Notes: generated by a model not told the origin, from the sequence alone. A stretch of DNA of 22,648 nucleotides from a bacterium (GCA_021812925.1 JAKAMK010000005.1:1-22648), one strand, 5' to 3'. Shown: positions 7,262 to 14,646, counted from the stretch's first letter. Numbers and translations: made by a program.

Positions 7262-7295
7262 GGACCGGCATGTGCTCCATGCCGGTCCTGTCTTT
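7262..7295 (+). terminator. Terminator of the 6873 gene
   Basis: An 11-bp perfect stem (7262-7272 with 7278-7288; GGACCGGCATG against CATGCCGGTCC) has a TGCTC loop and is followed by tgtcttt. The T-rich tail overlaps the -35 box of dnaJ. Confidence 0.8.
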
Positions 7296-7322
7296 GCATG
7301 CAAAAACGCGCGCGCGTATAAT
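7294..7322 (+). promoter_or_regulatory. Promoter for dnaJ
   Basis: A perfect TATAAT (7317-7322) has TTGCAT (7294-7299) 17 nt upstream. The ATG of dnaJ begins 11 nt after the -10 box, so the leader would be only about 4-5 nt. Confidence 0.7.
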
Positions 7323-7333
7323 CGAAAACACAC

Positions 7334-8428
7334 ATGACGAAGGACTACTACAACGTGCTCGGCGTCGCGAAGGGCGCCACGCAGGACGACATCAAGAAGG
7401 CGTTCCGGAAACTCGCGCATAAGTTCCACCCCGACAAAGCCGGCGGCGACGAAGCGAAGTTCAAGGAGGTCTCGGAAGCGTACGCGGTCTTGGGCGACGA
7501 AAAGAAGCGCCGCGAGTACGACACGTACGGCCAGGCGTTCCCAGGCGGCGCAGGTCCGGGCGGTGCCGGCTTCCAGGGCGGCAACCCGTTTGGCGGATTC
7601 GATTTCAGTCAGTTCCAGCAGGGATTCGGCGGCGACGGCGTCGAGTTCGACTTCGGGGACCTCTTCGGCGACATTTTCGGCGGCCGCGGCGGCCGCCCGC
7701 GCGCGCCGAGGGGCCGCGACATTTCCATAGACATCGAGGTGCCGTTCAAGGACGCGATGTTCGGCACCGACCGCTCGGTGCTGATCTCGAAGGTCTCTGC
7801 ATGCGAGCTCTGCAAGGGTACGGGGGCGAAGCCTGGCACCGAGCTCGAAACCTGCAAGACCTGCAACGGCACGGGGCAGGTGCACGAGGTGCGCCGCTCC
7901 ATCCTTGGACAGTTCACGAGCGTGCGCCCCTGCACGGCCTGCCACGGCACGGGCAAGATTCCGAAGGAGAAGTGCGCTGAGTGCAAAGGGCACGGCGTCC
8001 GCAGAAAGGAAGAGGAAATCAAGATAAAGGTGCCTGCCGGCATCGAGAACGGCGAGATGATACGGCTCCCGGGTCAGGGCGAAGCCATCCAGGGCGGTAC
8101 GCCGGGCGACCTCTACGTGAAGGTGCACGTGAAGCCGCACGCGGTCTTCCGCCGCGAGGGCGCGAACCTCGTCATGGTCCTCCCCGTGAAGCTGACCGAC
8201 GCGCTCACGGGCACAACCGTCACTATCGACACGGTGGAAGGGAAGAAGCTTGAGGTGAAGATTCCGGTCATGAAGCGCGCCGAGGAACTTCTGCGCGTCC
8301 GCGGAAAGGGCGTCCCCGAGGGCTCCTCGCGAGGCGACCTCATCATCCGGCTCGAGGTAGCCATGCCCCAGAAAATCTCCGCGAAGGCAAAGAAAGCGAT
8401 TGAGGATCTGAAGTCTGAAGGACTCTAA
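7334..8428 (+). CDS. dnaJ: Co-chaperone DnaJ (Hsp40, type A)
   Basis: This 364-residue protein delivers substrates to DnaK and stimulates its ATPase. The J domain (1-~66) has the HPD motif at residues 32-34. A Gly/Phe-rich region follows (~70-122). The zinc-finger region has all four CxxCxGxG-type repeats, with Cys at 157/160, 174/177, 200/203 and 214/217. The C-terminal substrate-binding and dimerisation domains run to the end. Everything expected of type A DnaJ is present. There is no SD; a consensus -10 box sits 11 nt upstream. It is separated from dnaK by the 6873 gene. Confidence 0.97.
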   Translation: MTKDYYNVLGVAKGATQDDIKKAFRKLAHKFHPDKAGGDEAKFKEVSEAYAVLGDEKKRREYDTYGQAFPGGAGPGGAGFQGGNPFGGFDFSQFQQGFGGDGVEFDFGDLFGDIFGGRGGRPRAPRGRDISIDIEVPFKDAMFGTDRSVLISKVSACELCKGTGAKPGTELETCKTCNGTGQVHEVRRSILGQFTSVRPCTACHGTGKIPKEKCAECKGHGVRRKEEEIKIKVPAGIENGEMIRLPGQGEAIQGGTPGDLYVKVHVKPHAVFRREGANLVMVLPVKLTDALTGTTVTIDTVEGKKLEVKIPVMKRAEELLRVRGKGVPEGSSRGDLIIRLEVAMPQKISAKAKKAIEDLKSEGL

Positions 8429-8478
8429 GCAGCCTAGGCAGATGGTCCTGGGCACGCACCCAATGCACAGCGGGCCGC

Positions 8479-8506
8479 TTTCAGGTATCGGCAATAGGCG
8501 ATAAGC
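8479..8506 (+). repeat. Degenerate 7-nt tandem repeat upstream of the 8508 gene
   Basis: Four in-phase heptamers are TTTCAGG, TATCGGC, AATAGGC, GATAAGC. They share period and an AGG/GGC core with the arrays elsewhere in the window, but are more diverged. They directly abut the start codon. Confidence 0.5.
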
Positions 8507-8507
8507 T

Positions 8508-9053
8508 ATGCTTATGGCAGCCGCACTCTCGGCCGTGCAGGGCATCGCCCAGGTGAATACGCTCGCTACGAATACGGCGCTCACGCTATGGGCGTCGGTG
8601 GCGAGCTTCGTCGTGCTCATCGCGCTCATACTGTTCTTCATCGTCTTCGCGCGGTACGTGGGCCGCGGCCCCTACGTCGCGCTCATCCTCGGCCTCTACG
8701 CGGGCTACGCGGTCTACGACGCGTTCACGACGCCCTTCGGGCGGTACCTGCCGTCGGCTCCTGCGCTCACCGCCGTGCTCTCGCACGCTGCCGTGTACCT
8801 CGGCCTCGTCTTCGTCTTCTACCTCATCCTCCGCCGCGTCGTCGTGTCCGACTTCATTTACATCGGCCTTCTCGGCCTCTTCGTTATGTCGTTCGCTGCC
8901 TCCGCGTTCCTCATCGCGGTCGCATACCACGTCTTCTCGGTGACCGATGTGTACCATTTCAACGCATCCATCGCGCAGCTCTTTGCACCGAACCAGTACT
9001 TCTTCTGGTGGTTCATCGCGCCCGCGGTCAGTCTCTTCATCTTCGCGCGATAA
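8508..9053 (+). CDS. Hypothetical membrane protein, about five helices
   Basis: I do not recognise this 181-residue protein. About five hydrophobic segments can be seen: ~26-49, ~54-70, ~83-106, ~112-139 and ~161-181. The last runs to the C-terminus (FFWWFIAPAVSLFIFAR). No catalytic motif or long soluble domain is visible. Two in-frame ATGs exist (8508 and 8514). TAAGCT ends 6 nt before the second, which would fit the leaderless spacing used elsewhere. Codon use (CTC, ATC, GCG) matches core neighbours, so it looks native. It precedes an ABC exporter by 45 nt, but that gene has its own -10 box, so a functional link is only possible. Confidence 0.8.
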   Translation: MLMAAALSAVQGIAQVNTLATNTALTLWASVASFVVLIALILFFIVFARYVGRGPYVALILGLYAGYAVYDAFTTPFGRYLPSAPALTAVLSHAAVYLGLVFVFYLILRRVVVSDFIYIGLLGLFVMSFAASAFLIAVAYHVFSVTDVYHFNASIAQLFAPNQYFFWWFIAPAVSLFIFAR

Positions 9054-9085
9054 CGCAGCGTTCGCGATTACGCGCGGAGGCGGTA

Positions 9086-9091
9086 TATACT
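9086..9091 (+). promoter_or_regulatory. -10 box for the ABC exporter, leaderless spacing
   Basis: TATACT ends 7 nt before the ATG at 9099, so transcription should start at or next to the start codon. No convincing -35 box is seen at 16-18 nt. Confidence 0.55.
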
Positions 9092-9098
9092 GCGTACC

Positions 9099-10889
9099 AT
9101 GGCCGAGCGCGAGAAGCAGACCTACACCTGGCAGCAAAAGAGAGCAGCGCTCGCGCGGCAGCTGAGTCCGTACCGCCGCACGCTCCTAGGCCTCTCAGTC
9201 CTCGAGATACTTCTCGCGCTCGCGAACGGCGTCATCCCGTACATCACGGGCAAGTTCATAGACGGCCTCATCACGCCGCGCTCCGTCCTTTTGCCCGTCC
9301 TCGGCACGCTTCCGCTCTGGGAGGCGCTCATCGGGCTCTGGGTCCTCATCCAGCTCTTTATCACGTTCGTGAACTTCTTTGCCGACCGTCGCACCCGGCG
9401 GCTCACCACCGAGCTCGAAGCCGGCTTTCAGGCACGCGCGTATGCGCACCTGCTCACGCTCCCGCTGCGCTTTTTCAAGACGACGCGCGTCGGTGAAATC
9501 ACGGAAAATTTGTCCCGCGCCTCGTGGATGCTTTCCTCGCTTACGAACTCCATCATCTCGCTCGCGCCGCAGTTCCTCACCATCGTGGTCGGCATAGCGA
9601 TAGCCTTTTTCATCCTGCCGCAGCTCGCCCTCGTGCTCCTCGCGGGCATCATCGCGTACGGCATCATGCTCATCCTCGTCCTGCCGACGACGGCGCGCCT
9701 CCAGAGCGAGGCGTTTGAGATCTGGAACCGGACCGCGGGCGACGCGCAGGACGCCTACGCGAACTTCCAGACCGTGAAGCAGTCAGGCGCCGAAGCGTAC
9801 GAGACCGAGCACATCCGGCGAGGCTTCAACGAGCGCGCCGTGCCCATCTGGTACCAGCTTGAGCGCGCGTGGAGCACCATGACGTTCTCGCAGCAGCTCA
9901 TCGTCATGCTCGCGCAGGCGACCATCTTCGTGCTTTCCGTGTACTTCATAGGAAAGGGGGCCATTTCGATCGGCGAACTCATCGCCTTCAATGCATACGC
10001 GGGCATGATCATCGGGCCGTTCGTCCAGCTCGGCAACCAGTGGCAGACGCTGCAGAACGGGCTCGTCGCCGTCGCGCGGAGCGAGCGTGTCTTCAGCGCA
10101 GAGCCGGAACGCTATGCGCCGCCCCACGCGCCATCGCTCGCTGACCTCCGCGGCGACGTCGGATTCTCGAACGTGCACTTCGCGTACGATGCGGGGCAGA
10201 ACGAGGTGCTCCGCGGCATCACGTTCTCCGTGCATGCGGGGCAGACGGTCGCGCTCGTCGGCGAGACCGGCGTGGGGAAGTCCACGACCGCCGAGCTCGT
10301 TTCCGGCTACTATTTCCCGACTGAGGGCGCGGTGACCATCGATGGCCACGACGTGCGCACCCTGAACCTCCGCGAACTCCGTAGCCGCATCGCGGTCGTG
10401 CCGCAAGAGGTCGTCCTCTTCAACACGTCGGTGGCGGACAACATCCGCTACGGCCGTCCCGATGCATCCGACGACGAAGTGCGTGACGCGGCGAAGAAAG
10501 CGCACGCGGATGCCTTTATCGAGCGTTTCCCGAACGGCTATGCGCAGGAAGTGGGCGAGCGCGGCGTGAAGCTATCCGTAGGGCAGAAGCAACGCATCGC
10601 GATCGCGCGCGCGATGCTCCGCGACCCGCGCATCCTCATCCTCGACGAGCCGACCTCCGCGCTTGACGCAGAGACCGAGGCATTCATCACGGCCTCGCTC
10701 ACGGAGCTCATGCGCGGGCGGACGACCTTCATCATCGCCCACCGCCTCTCGACCGTCCGCGAAGCCGACAAGATTGTGGTGCTCCGCGAGGGCAGGATAG
10801 TCGAGCAAGGCACCCACGACGAACTCATGCAGCTGCCGGGCGGCGCGTACCGCCGCCTCTACGAACTTCACATTGGACTCCACGAATAG
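9099..10889 (+). CDS. ABC exporter, fused membrane and ATPase half-transporter
   Basis: The 596-residue protein has an N-terminal six-helix exporter domain (~25-325) and a C-terminal nucleotide-binding domain (~350-596), so it should work as a dimer in the inner membrane. Motifs in order are Walker A GETGVGKST (388-396), Q-loop Gln436, signature LSVGQ (492-496; the usual LSGGQ with Val), Walker B ILILDEP (512-518), and H-loop His548 in IIAHRLSTV. It resembles the MsbA/MDR lipid and drug exporter family. The substrate cannot be told from sequence. The unknown five-helix protein lies just upstream and tyrS follows after 15 nt. Confidence 0.93.
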   Translation: MAEREKQTYTWQQKRAALARQLSPYRRTLLGLSVLEILLALANGVIPYITGKFIDGLITPRSVLLPVLGTLPLWEALIGLWVLIQLFITFVNFFADRRTRRLTTELEAGFQARAYAHLLTLPLRFFKTTRVGEITENLSRASWMLSSLTNSIISLAPQFLTIVVGIAIAFFILPQLALVLLAGIIAYGIMLILVLPTTARLQSEAFEIWNRTAGDAQDAYANFQTVKQSGAEAYETEHIRRGFNERAVPIWYQLERAWSTMTFSQQLIVMLAQATIFVLSVYFIGKGAISIGELIAFNAYAGMIIGPFVQLGNQWQTLQNGLVAVARSERVFSAEPERYAPPHAPSLADLRGDVGFSNVHFAYDAGQNEVLRGITFSVHAGQTVALVGETGVGKSTTAELVSGYYFPTEGAVTIDGHDVRTLNLRELRSRIAVVPQEVVLFNTSVADNIRYGRPDASDDEVRDAAKKAHADAFIERFPNGYAQEVGERGVKLSVGQKQRIAIARAMLRDPRILILDEPTSALDAETEAFITASLTELMRGRTTFIIAHRLSTVREADKIVVLREGRIVEQGTHDELMQLPGGAYRRLYELHIGLHE

Positions 10890-10891
10890 TG

Positions 10892-10897
10892 TAGAAT
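10892..10897 (+). promoter_or_regulatory. -10 box for tyrS, leaderless spacing
   Basis: TAGAAT ends 7 nt before the tyrS ATG at 10905 and lies just after the stop codon of the ABC exporter. No SD exists in the short space. The -35 region is weak. Confidence 0.55.
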
Positions 10898-10904
10898 CAG
10901 GGCC

Positions 10905-12158
10905 ATGAATCTCGCAGAAGACCTTTCCGCGCGCGGGCTCGTCGAGCAGAGCTCGGCGAGCCTCACCGAGATACTCGCGAAGCCGCGCACCGTGTACCTC
11001 GGCATCGACCCGACTGCGGACTCAGCGCACGTCGGACACCTCGTACCCATCCTCCTCATGAAGCGCCTCGGCGACGCTGGCCACAAGCTCATCTTCGTGG
11101 TCGGCGGCGGCACCGGCATGATCGGCGACCCGAAGGAGAAAGGCGAGCGCCCGCTCCTCGACGAGCGCACCATCGGGAAGAACAAGCGCGCGCTCGCGAA
11201 GCAGCTGAAGCAGCTCCTCGGCGGTGCGAAGTTCCGCATGGTCGACAATGCGGACTGGCTCATGAAGGTGCGCCTCGTGCCGTTCCTCCGCGACATCGGC
11301 AAGTACTTCACCGTGAACGACCTCGTGAAGCGCGACCTCATACGGAAGCGCCTCGAGACGCCGGACGAGAGCATCTCGTACACCGAGTTTACCTACGCGC
11401 TGCTTCAGGGCTACGACTTCCTCACGCTGAATGAGAAGTACGGCTGTGATGCGCAGATAGGCGCGTCCGACCAGTGGACGAACATCCTCTCGGGCGTAGA
11501 CCTGATCCGCAAGAAGGCAGGGCGCGAAGCCTTCGCACTCACCGTCCCGCTCGTGACCGACTCGACCGGCAAGAAGTTCGGCAAGTCGGAGGGGAACGCC
11601 ATCTGGCTCGACCCGAAGAAGACATCACCGTTCAAGTTCTACCAATTCTGGCTCAACCTGCCGGACGAGGGACTCGAGAAATACCTGAAGGTCTACACCT
11701 TCATGCCGGTCGTCGAGATAGAAGCGCTCGTGGAGCTCCACCGGCGGAACCCGGGCGATAGGCAGGCGCAAGAGACTCTCGCGCGGCTCGTGACGGAGCT
11801 CGTGCACGGGCCGGCTGCGGTCGCCGCCGCAGCGGCGGCGACCGATGCGCTCTTCGGCGAGACGCCCTTTCACAAGCTCTCGCGCGACGCGCGTGCGGTC
11901 GCGCTCGCCGAAGCGCCGTCGGTTTCACTCACGAAAGCAGAAACAGCATCTGGGAAACCGCTCGTCGACTGCCTCGTGCTCGGCGGCCTCGCCGCATCAA
12001 AGTCCGACGCGCGCCGGCTCATCGAAGGGAAGGCCATCAAGCTCTCCGGTCTCACGATCGAGAACCCTGACCAGAAAATATTCCTCGGCGACCTTTCGGA
12101 CGGCGTCGCGCTCGTGCGGAAGGGGAAGCAGGGCGTCATGACGATCGTTTTGAAATAG
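10905..12158 (+). CDS. tyrS: Tyrosyl-tRNA synthetase
   Basis: This 417-residue class I synthetase charges tRNA-Tyr. The HIGH motif is HVGH at residues 42-45, and the KMSKS motif is KFGKS at 224-228, with the usual QIGASDQW tyrosine-pocket region at 184-191. The C-terminus (about 345-410) is an S4 RNA-binding domain that recognises the long arm of tRNA-Tyr. KFGKS rather than KMSKS is common in the TyrZ-like branch. The matching tRNA-Tyr gene starts 30 nt after the stop codon. I see no T-box leader, and the predicted mRNA is leaderless. Confidence 0.97.
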   Translation: MNLAEDLSARGLVEQSSASLTEILAKPRTVYLGIDPTADSAHVGHLVPILLMKRLGDAGHKLIFVVGGGTGMIGDPKEKGERPLLDERTIGKNKRALAKQLKQLLGGAKFRMVDNADWLMKVRLVPFLRDIGKYFTVNDLVKRDLIRKRLETPDESISYTEFTYALLQGYDFLTLNEKYGCDAQIGASDQWTNILSGVDLIRKKAGREAFALTVPLVTDSTGKKFGKSEGNAIWLDPKKTSPFKFYQFWLNLPDEGLEKYLKVYTFMPVVEIEALVELHRRNPGDRQAQETLARLVTELVHGPAAVAAAAAATDALFGETPFHKLSRDARAVALAEAPSVSLTKAETASGKPLVDCLVLGGLAASKSDARRLIEGKAIKLSGLTIENPDQKIFLGDLSDGVALVRKGKQGVMTIVLK

Positions 12159-12178
12159 AGCCTTCAGTGCGCTATACT
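12150..12178 (+). promoter_or_regulatory. Promoter for tRNA-Tyr
   Basis: TTGAAA (12150-12155) and TATACT (12173-12178) are spaced by 17 nt. The -35 box overlaps the last codons of tyrS. Transcription would start within a few nucleotides of the mature tRNA 5' end at 12188. The 12 bases GCTATACTAGCG here recur exactly at the murG -10 box. Confidence 0.7.
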
Positions 12179-12187
12179 AGCGGTATT

Positions 12188-12270
12188 GCGTCGGTGGTAG
12201 AGTGGTCAATTACAACAGGCTGTAAACCTGTCGCCTTCGGGCTACGTTGGTTCGAATCCAACCCGGCGCA
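12188..12270 (+). tRNA. tRNA-Tyr (anticodon GTA)
   Basis: An 83-nt class II tRNA folds fully. The acceptor GCGTCGG pairs with CCGGCGC (one G-U), the D stem is GTA/TAC, the anticodon stem ACAGG/CCTGT encloses CTGTAAA with anticodon GTA, the long variable arm is GCC-TTCG-GGC, and the T stem GTTGG/CCAAC has a TTCGAAT loop. The discriminator is A, as expected for tyrosine. No CCA is encoded (CTG follows), so the end must be added enzymatically. It lies between tyrS, which charges it, and trpS. Confidence 0.96.
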
Positions 12271-12316
12271 CTGTTGCGGTTCCTAGCAGGGGATAGGGTG
12301 CACGCAGTGCGAGAAA

Positions 12317-12340
12317 AGAGCCGGCTTTGCCGACTCTATT
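12317..12340 (+). terminator. Possible terminator between tRNA-Tyr and trpS
   Basis: A 9-bp stem with one mismatch (AGAGCCGGC with GCCGACTCT, loop TTT) is preceded by an A-run and followed by ATTT. It is a moderate intrinsic terminator candidate for the tRNA transcript and ends 7 nt before the trpS -10 box. Confidence 0.5.
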
Positions 12341-12346
12341 TCGTGG

Positions 12347-12352
12347 TATGGT
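12347..12352 (+). promoter_or_regulatory. -10 box for trpS, leaderless spacing
   Basis: TATGGT ends 7 nt before the trpS ATG at 12360, the same spacing as for tyrS and the ABC exporter. The hexamer matches consensus at 4 of 6 positions. No clear -35 box is seen. Confidence 0.4.
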
Positions 12353-12359
12353 GTGGACC

Positions 12360-13304
12360 ATGAACGACCAGAAGCCTGTCCTCCTCACCGGACTCCAGCC
12401 CTCCGGCGACCTCCACATCGGCAACTACTTCGGCGCACTGAAGCCTTTTGTCGACCAGTACCGTGACTACCGGAGCTACCTCATGGTGGTGGACTACCAC
12501 GCGCTCACCTCGCTCAAGGACCCAGAGGCACTCCGCCGGAATACGACCGAGGTCGTGAAGGACTACCTCGCCGCAGGCGTCGACCCGAAGCAGGCGACCA
12601 TCTTCAAGCAGTCGACCGTGCCAGCGCATACCGAACTCGCGTGGATTTTCGACTGCCTCGTCACCGTGCCGTTCCTCATGCAGGGCCACGCCTACAAGGA
12701 CAAGGTCGCGAAGGGGCTCGAGGCGAATGCAGGACTATTCACATATCCCATGCTCATGGCTGCGGACATCCTCCTTTACGACACCGACGTCGTGCCGGTG
12801 GGCGAGGACCAGCGCCAGCACATCGAGTACGCGCGAGAAGCAGCAGTGAAGTTCAACAACGCGTACGAGGCGCTCTTCAAGGAGCCGAAAGAGAAGATAC
12901 TCACGGGCGTCGGCGTCGTGCCGGGCACCGACGGCAAGAAGATGAGTAAGAGCTACAAGAACACGATCCCGCTCTTCGGCTCGAAGGACGAGCTCACGCA
13001 GGCGGTCATGGGCATCGTGACGGACTCCTCCGGCGACCGTCCGGAAAATGTCTACGCCATCCACAAGCTCGTGCGTGACGAAGGCGAGCTCGAAGCGCTC
13101 TATGCGGAAAAGAAGGGGAAGTACAAGGATCTGAAGGAAGCACTCATCGAGGACCTCGACCGCTACCTCGCACCCATGCGCGAAAGGCGCGCGAGCATCT
13201 CGGACGCGGACGTCGCGGCAATTCTCGAAGACGGCGGTCGCGAGGCGCGCGCGGTTTCTGAAGCGAAGATGGAGCGCGTGCGCAAGGCAGTCGGCGTCGC
13301 CTGA
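12360..13304 (+). CDS. trpS: Tryptophanyl-tRNA synthetase
   Basis: This 314-residue class I synthetase charges tRNA-Trp. The N-terminus GLQPSGDLHIGNYFG holds the HIGN form of the HIGH motif (residues 19-22). KMSKS is exact at 194-198, and the family motif LMAADILLYDTDVVPVGEDQ is at ~132-151. The length is near the usual 330. The ATG at 12360 was chosen because it gives the family N-terminus; the in-frame TTG at 12327 lies inside a hairpin and adds 11 unrelated residues. No SD is present, and a TATGGT box lies 7 nt upstream. It ends in TGA. Confidence 0.96.
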   Translation: MNDQKPVLLTGLQPSGDLHIGNYFGALKPFVDQYRDYRSYLMVVDYHALTSLKDPEALRRNTTEVVKDYLAAGVDPKQATIFKQSTVPAHTELAWIFDCLVTVPFLMQGHAYKDKVAKGLEANAGLFTYPMLMAADILLYDTDVVPVGEDQRQHIEYAREAAVKFNNAYEALFKEPKEKILTGVGVVPGTDGKKMSKSYKNTIPLFGSKDELTQAVMGIVTDSSGDRPENVYAIHKLVRDEGELEALYAEKKGKYKDLKEALIEDLDRYLAPMRERRASISDADVAAILEDGGREARAVSEAKMERVRKAVGVA

Positions 13305-13308
13305 AAGA

Positions 13309-13365
13309 AACTCCCGGCTCGTGCGTCTGGTTAGAATAGGCGGCCACATCACCCAGCCGGGAGTT
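13309..13365 (+). repeat. 11-bp inverted repeat that covers the SD of the 13371 ORF
   Basis: AACTCCCGGCT (13309-13319) and AGCCGGGAGTT (13355-13365) are perfect inverted repeats 35 nt apart. The right arm contains the GGGAG SD of the small ORF. The TAGAAT -10 box lies in the loop, so only read-through RNA from trpS would contain both arms. Confidence 0.65.
13332..13363 (+). promoter_or_regulatory. -10 box and SD of the 13371 small ORF
   Basis: TAGAAT (13332-13337) is a good -10 box, though the -35 region is poor. GGGAG (13359-13363) lies 7 nt before the ATG at 13371. The predicted leader is about 28 nt, unlike the leaderless core genes. Confidence 0.45.
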
Positions 13366-13370
13366 CCTTC

Positions 13371-13541
13371 ATGCCGGACTCGGGAAAAACGAGTGAACTG
13401 ATTTCAGCAAGGCTACCTGAGCCCAAAGAGGATTCAGCAAAATCGACGGACCAGAAAGCGGCAAAGCCGTTCGATGCGTTCCGTATGATCGGGACCGAAC
13501 CGTCGAAGCGACGGTTTATGGATCCTGGGTTCCCATTCTGA
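13371..13541 (+). CDS. Hypothetical 56-residue protein
   Basis: A short ORF runs from ATG to TGA and matches no family I know. The protein is hydrophilic and mixed in charge (MPDSGKTSELISARLPEPK at the start), has no cysteine or membrane segment, and ends with the aromatic and proline-rich tail RRFMDPGFPF. It is probably disordered in its first half. Support for expression comes from its setting: a -10 box, an SD at proper spacing and a strong terminator 18 nt after the stop. Codon use is less CTC/GCG-biased than neighbours. It could instead be a small RNA gene with a chance ORF. Confidence 0.5.
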   Translation: MPDSGKTSELISARLPEPKEDSAKSTDQKAAKPFDAFRMIGTEPSKRRFMDPGFPF

Positions 13542-13558
13542 CGTACTGACATGAACGC

Positions 13559-13591
13559 ACCCGCAGCCCTTTCGGCTGCGGGTTCCGTTTT
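13559..13591 (+). terminator. Terminator after the 13371 ORF
   Basis: A perfect 10-bp stem (ACCCGCAGCC with GGCTGCGGGT, loop CTTTC) is followed by tccgtttt. It ends the small transcription unit and lies just before the promoter of the M19-like gene. Confidence 0.85.
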
Positions 13592-13600
13592 GCGCGGGTA

Positions 13601-13628
13601 TTGATAATTTCTATATTTAATGTACTAT
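13601..13628 (+). promoter_or_regulatory. AT-rich promoter of the M19-like gene
   Basis: TTGATA (13601-13606) and TACTAT (13623-13628) are spaced by 16 nt within a notably A/T-rich patch (13600-13630). Transcription from about 13635 gives a leader of about 28 nt carrying the SD. Confidence 0.6.
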
Positions 13629-13649
13629 ACGTGCGGACTCGCAAACGCC

Positions 13650-13656
13650 AAGGAGG
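13650..13656 (+). promoter_or_regulatory. Consensus SD of the M19-like gene
   Basis: AAGGAGG lies 6 nt before the ATG at 13663. It is the best SD in the window and fixes the start codon. Confidence 0.8.
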
Positions 13657-13662
13657 CAGACT

Positions 13663-14637
13663 ATGCGACGGTTCCCACTCGCTGATTCTGCGGGGTTCCT
13701 ATCCCCGCAGAACAAGCACATGGATATCCGGAAACCGAATCCGGATACCATCGACATCATCGGCAGTACGGGCGTGCCGCCGTTCCCGCAGTTTTATGCG
13801 GGAGATGCGGCGGTCGAGTACCAGCGGCAATTCAGCCGTACGGTGCTCGAGCTCGGCCTGCATGAGATACGCAAGCCGAGCGACGTGCTCCAGGAAGGCG
13901 TCGGAGTCGTGTTCTGCATGCAGCACACGCCAGCCGACATCACCCCCGAGCATCTGCGTCTGCTGTCTGCGTTCGGCGTGCGCTTCATGGCGCTCGCGTA
14001 CGCAAAGGCAACGCCCTTTGGCGGCGGTTACCAGGAGGACGCGCCACTTACCCCGCGCGGCAAGGAGCTCCTCCTTGCACTGTATGGCTGGGGAATCACG
14101 GCGGACCTGTCTCACCTCGGGCCCCGCATGGCGCTCGACGTGCTCGAGTACACGTACGCGAAGCTGCCCGGTATGAAACCCATGCTGTCGCACTCCGCCT
14201 GTAGTGCCGTGCATCCGCACCCGCGTAACGCCTCGGACGAGGTACTGCGCGGGGTCGCGAACGCGGAGGGGTACGTGGGCATCCCCGTCCTCTCCCCGTT
14301 CCTCGGGCCGCAGGGCAGTGACCCGTTCGTGCAGCTGCGCGAACACCTCGCCCATGCAGCACGGATATGCGGGCCGGACTTGGTCGGCATCGGCTCCGAT
14401 AGCCAGCACTTCGACATGACCATGGACGAAGAGCGGGCTATATTCGACTACATGTCGGAGCGCGTGCCGAACCACGACATGTACTGGCCCACGCGTCACG
14501 AGGCGATCGTGACGCGGGGGAGCTGGCTCATGCGGGTGCTCGATGATGCGCTCACGCCAGGTATAACTGAGCGCGGGCGCCGCCTCACGCTGGGAAGCAG
14601 CTATGCCTACTATCTGCTGCGCGCCCTCCCGTCGTGA
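13663..14637 (+). CDS. Membrane dipeptidase-like (M19) protein with incomplete metal site
   Basis: The 324-residue protein aligns by eye with renal/membrane dipeptidase (M19), zinc enzymes that hydrolyse dipeptides. Shared stretches are GVRFMALAYAKATPF (105-119), TPRGKELLLALYGWGITADLSHLG (130-153), MLSHSAC (174-180), PRNASDEVLRGV (187-198) and VGIGSDSQHF (241-250). These keep the two later ligands His151 and His177, Arg188 and Asp246. The first HxD ligand pair is absent (DIIGSTG at 31-37), as is the bridging Glu (VFCMQHTP at 83-90). It may bind one metal only, act differently or be a pseudoenzyme. There is no signal peptide, so it is cytosolic. Its own promoter, SD, TGA stop and terminator suggest acquisition. 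Confidence 0.75.
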   Translation: MRRFPLADSAGFLSPQNKHMDIRKPNPDTIDIIGSTGVPPFPQFYAGDAAVEYQRQFSRTVLELGLHEIRKPSDVLQEGVGVVFCMQHTPADITPEHLRLLSAFGVRFMALAYAKATPFGGGYQEDAPLTPRGKELLLALYGWGITADLSHLGPRMALDVLEYTYAKLPGMKPMLSHSACSAVHPHPRNASDEVLRGVANAEGYVGIPVLSPFLGPQGSDPFVQLREHLAHAARICGPDLVGIGSDSQHFDMTMDEERAIFDYMSERVPNHDMYWPTRHEAIVTRGSWLMRVLDDALTPGITERGRRLTLGSSYAYYLLRALPS

Positions 14638-14646
14638 TGCACCTTC

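Noticed and set aside
7205..8641. Long minus-strand open frame opposite dnaJ
   Set aside because: It is antisense to dnaJ, spans the dnaJ promoter and has no family features. It is a shadow of codon bias.
10889..10905. T-box riboswitch for tyrS
   Set aside because: Only 15 nt separate the exporter stop codon from the tyrS start, so no leader RNA can fit.
13663..14637. Assignment as an ordinary membrane dipeptidase
   Set aside because: The HxD pair and the bridging Glu are absent, and there is no signal peptide or anchor, so the plain functional name would overstate the evidence.
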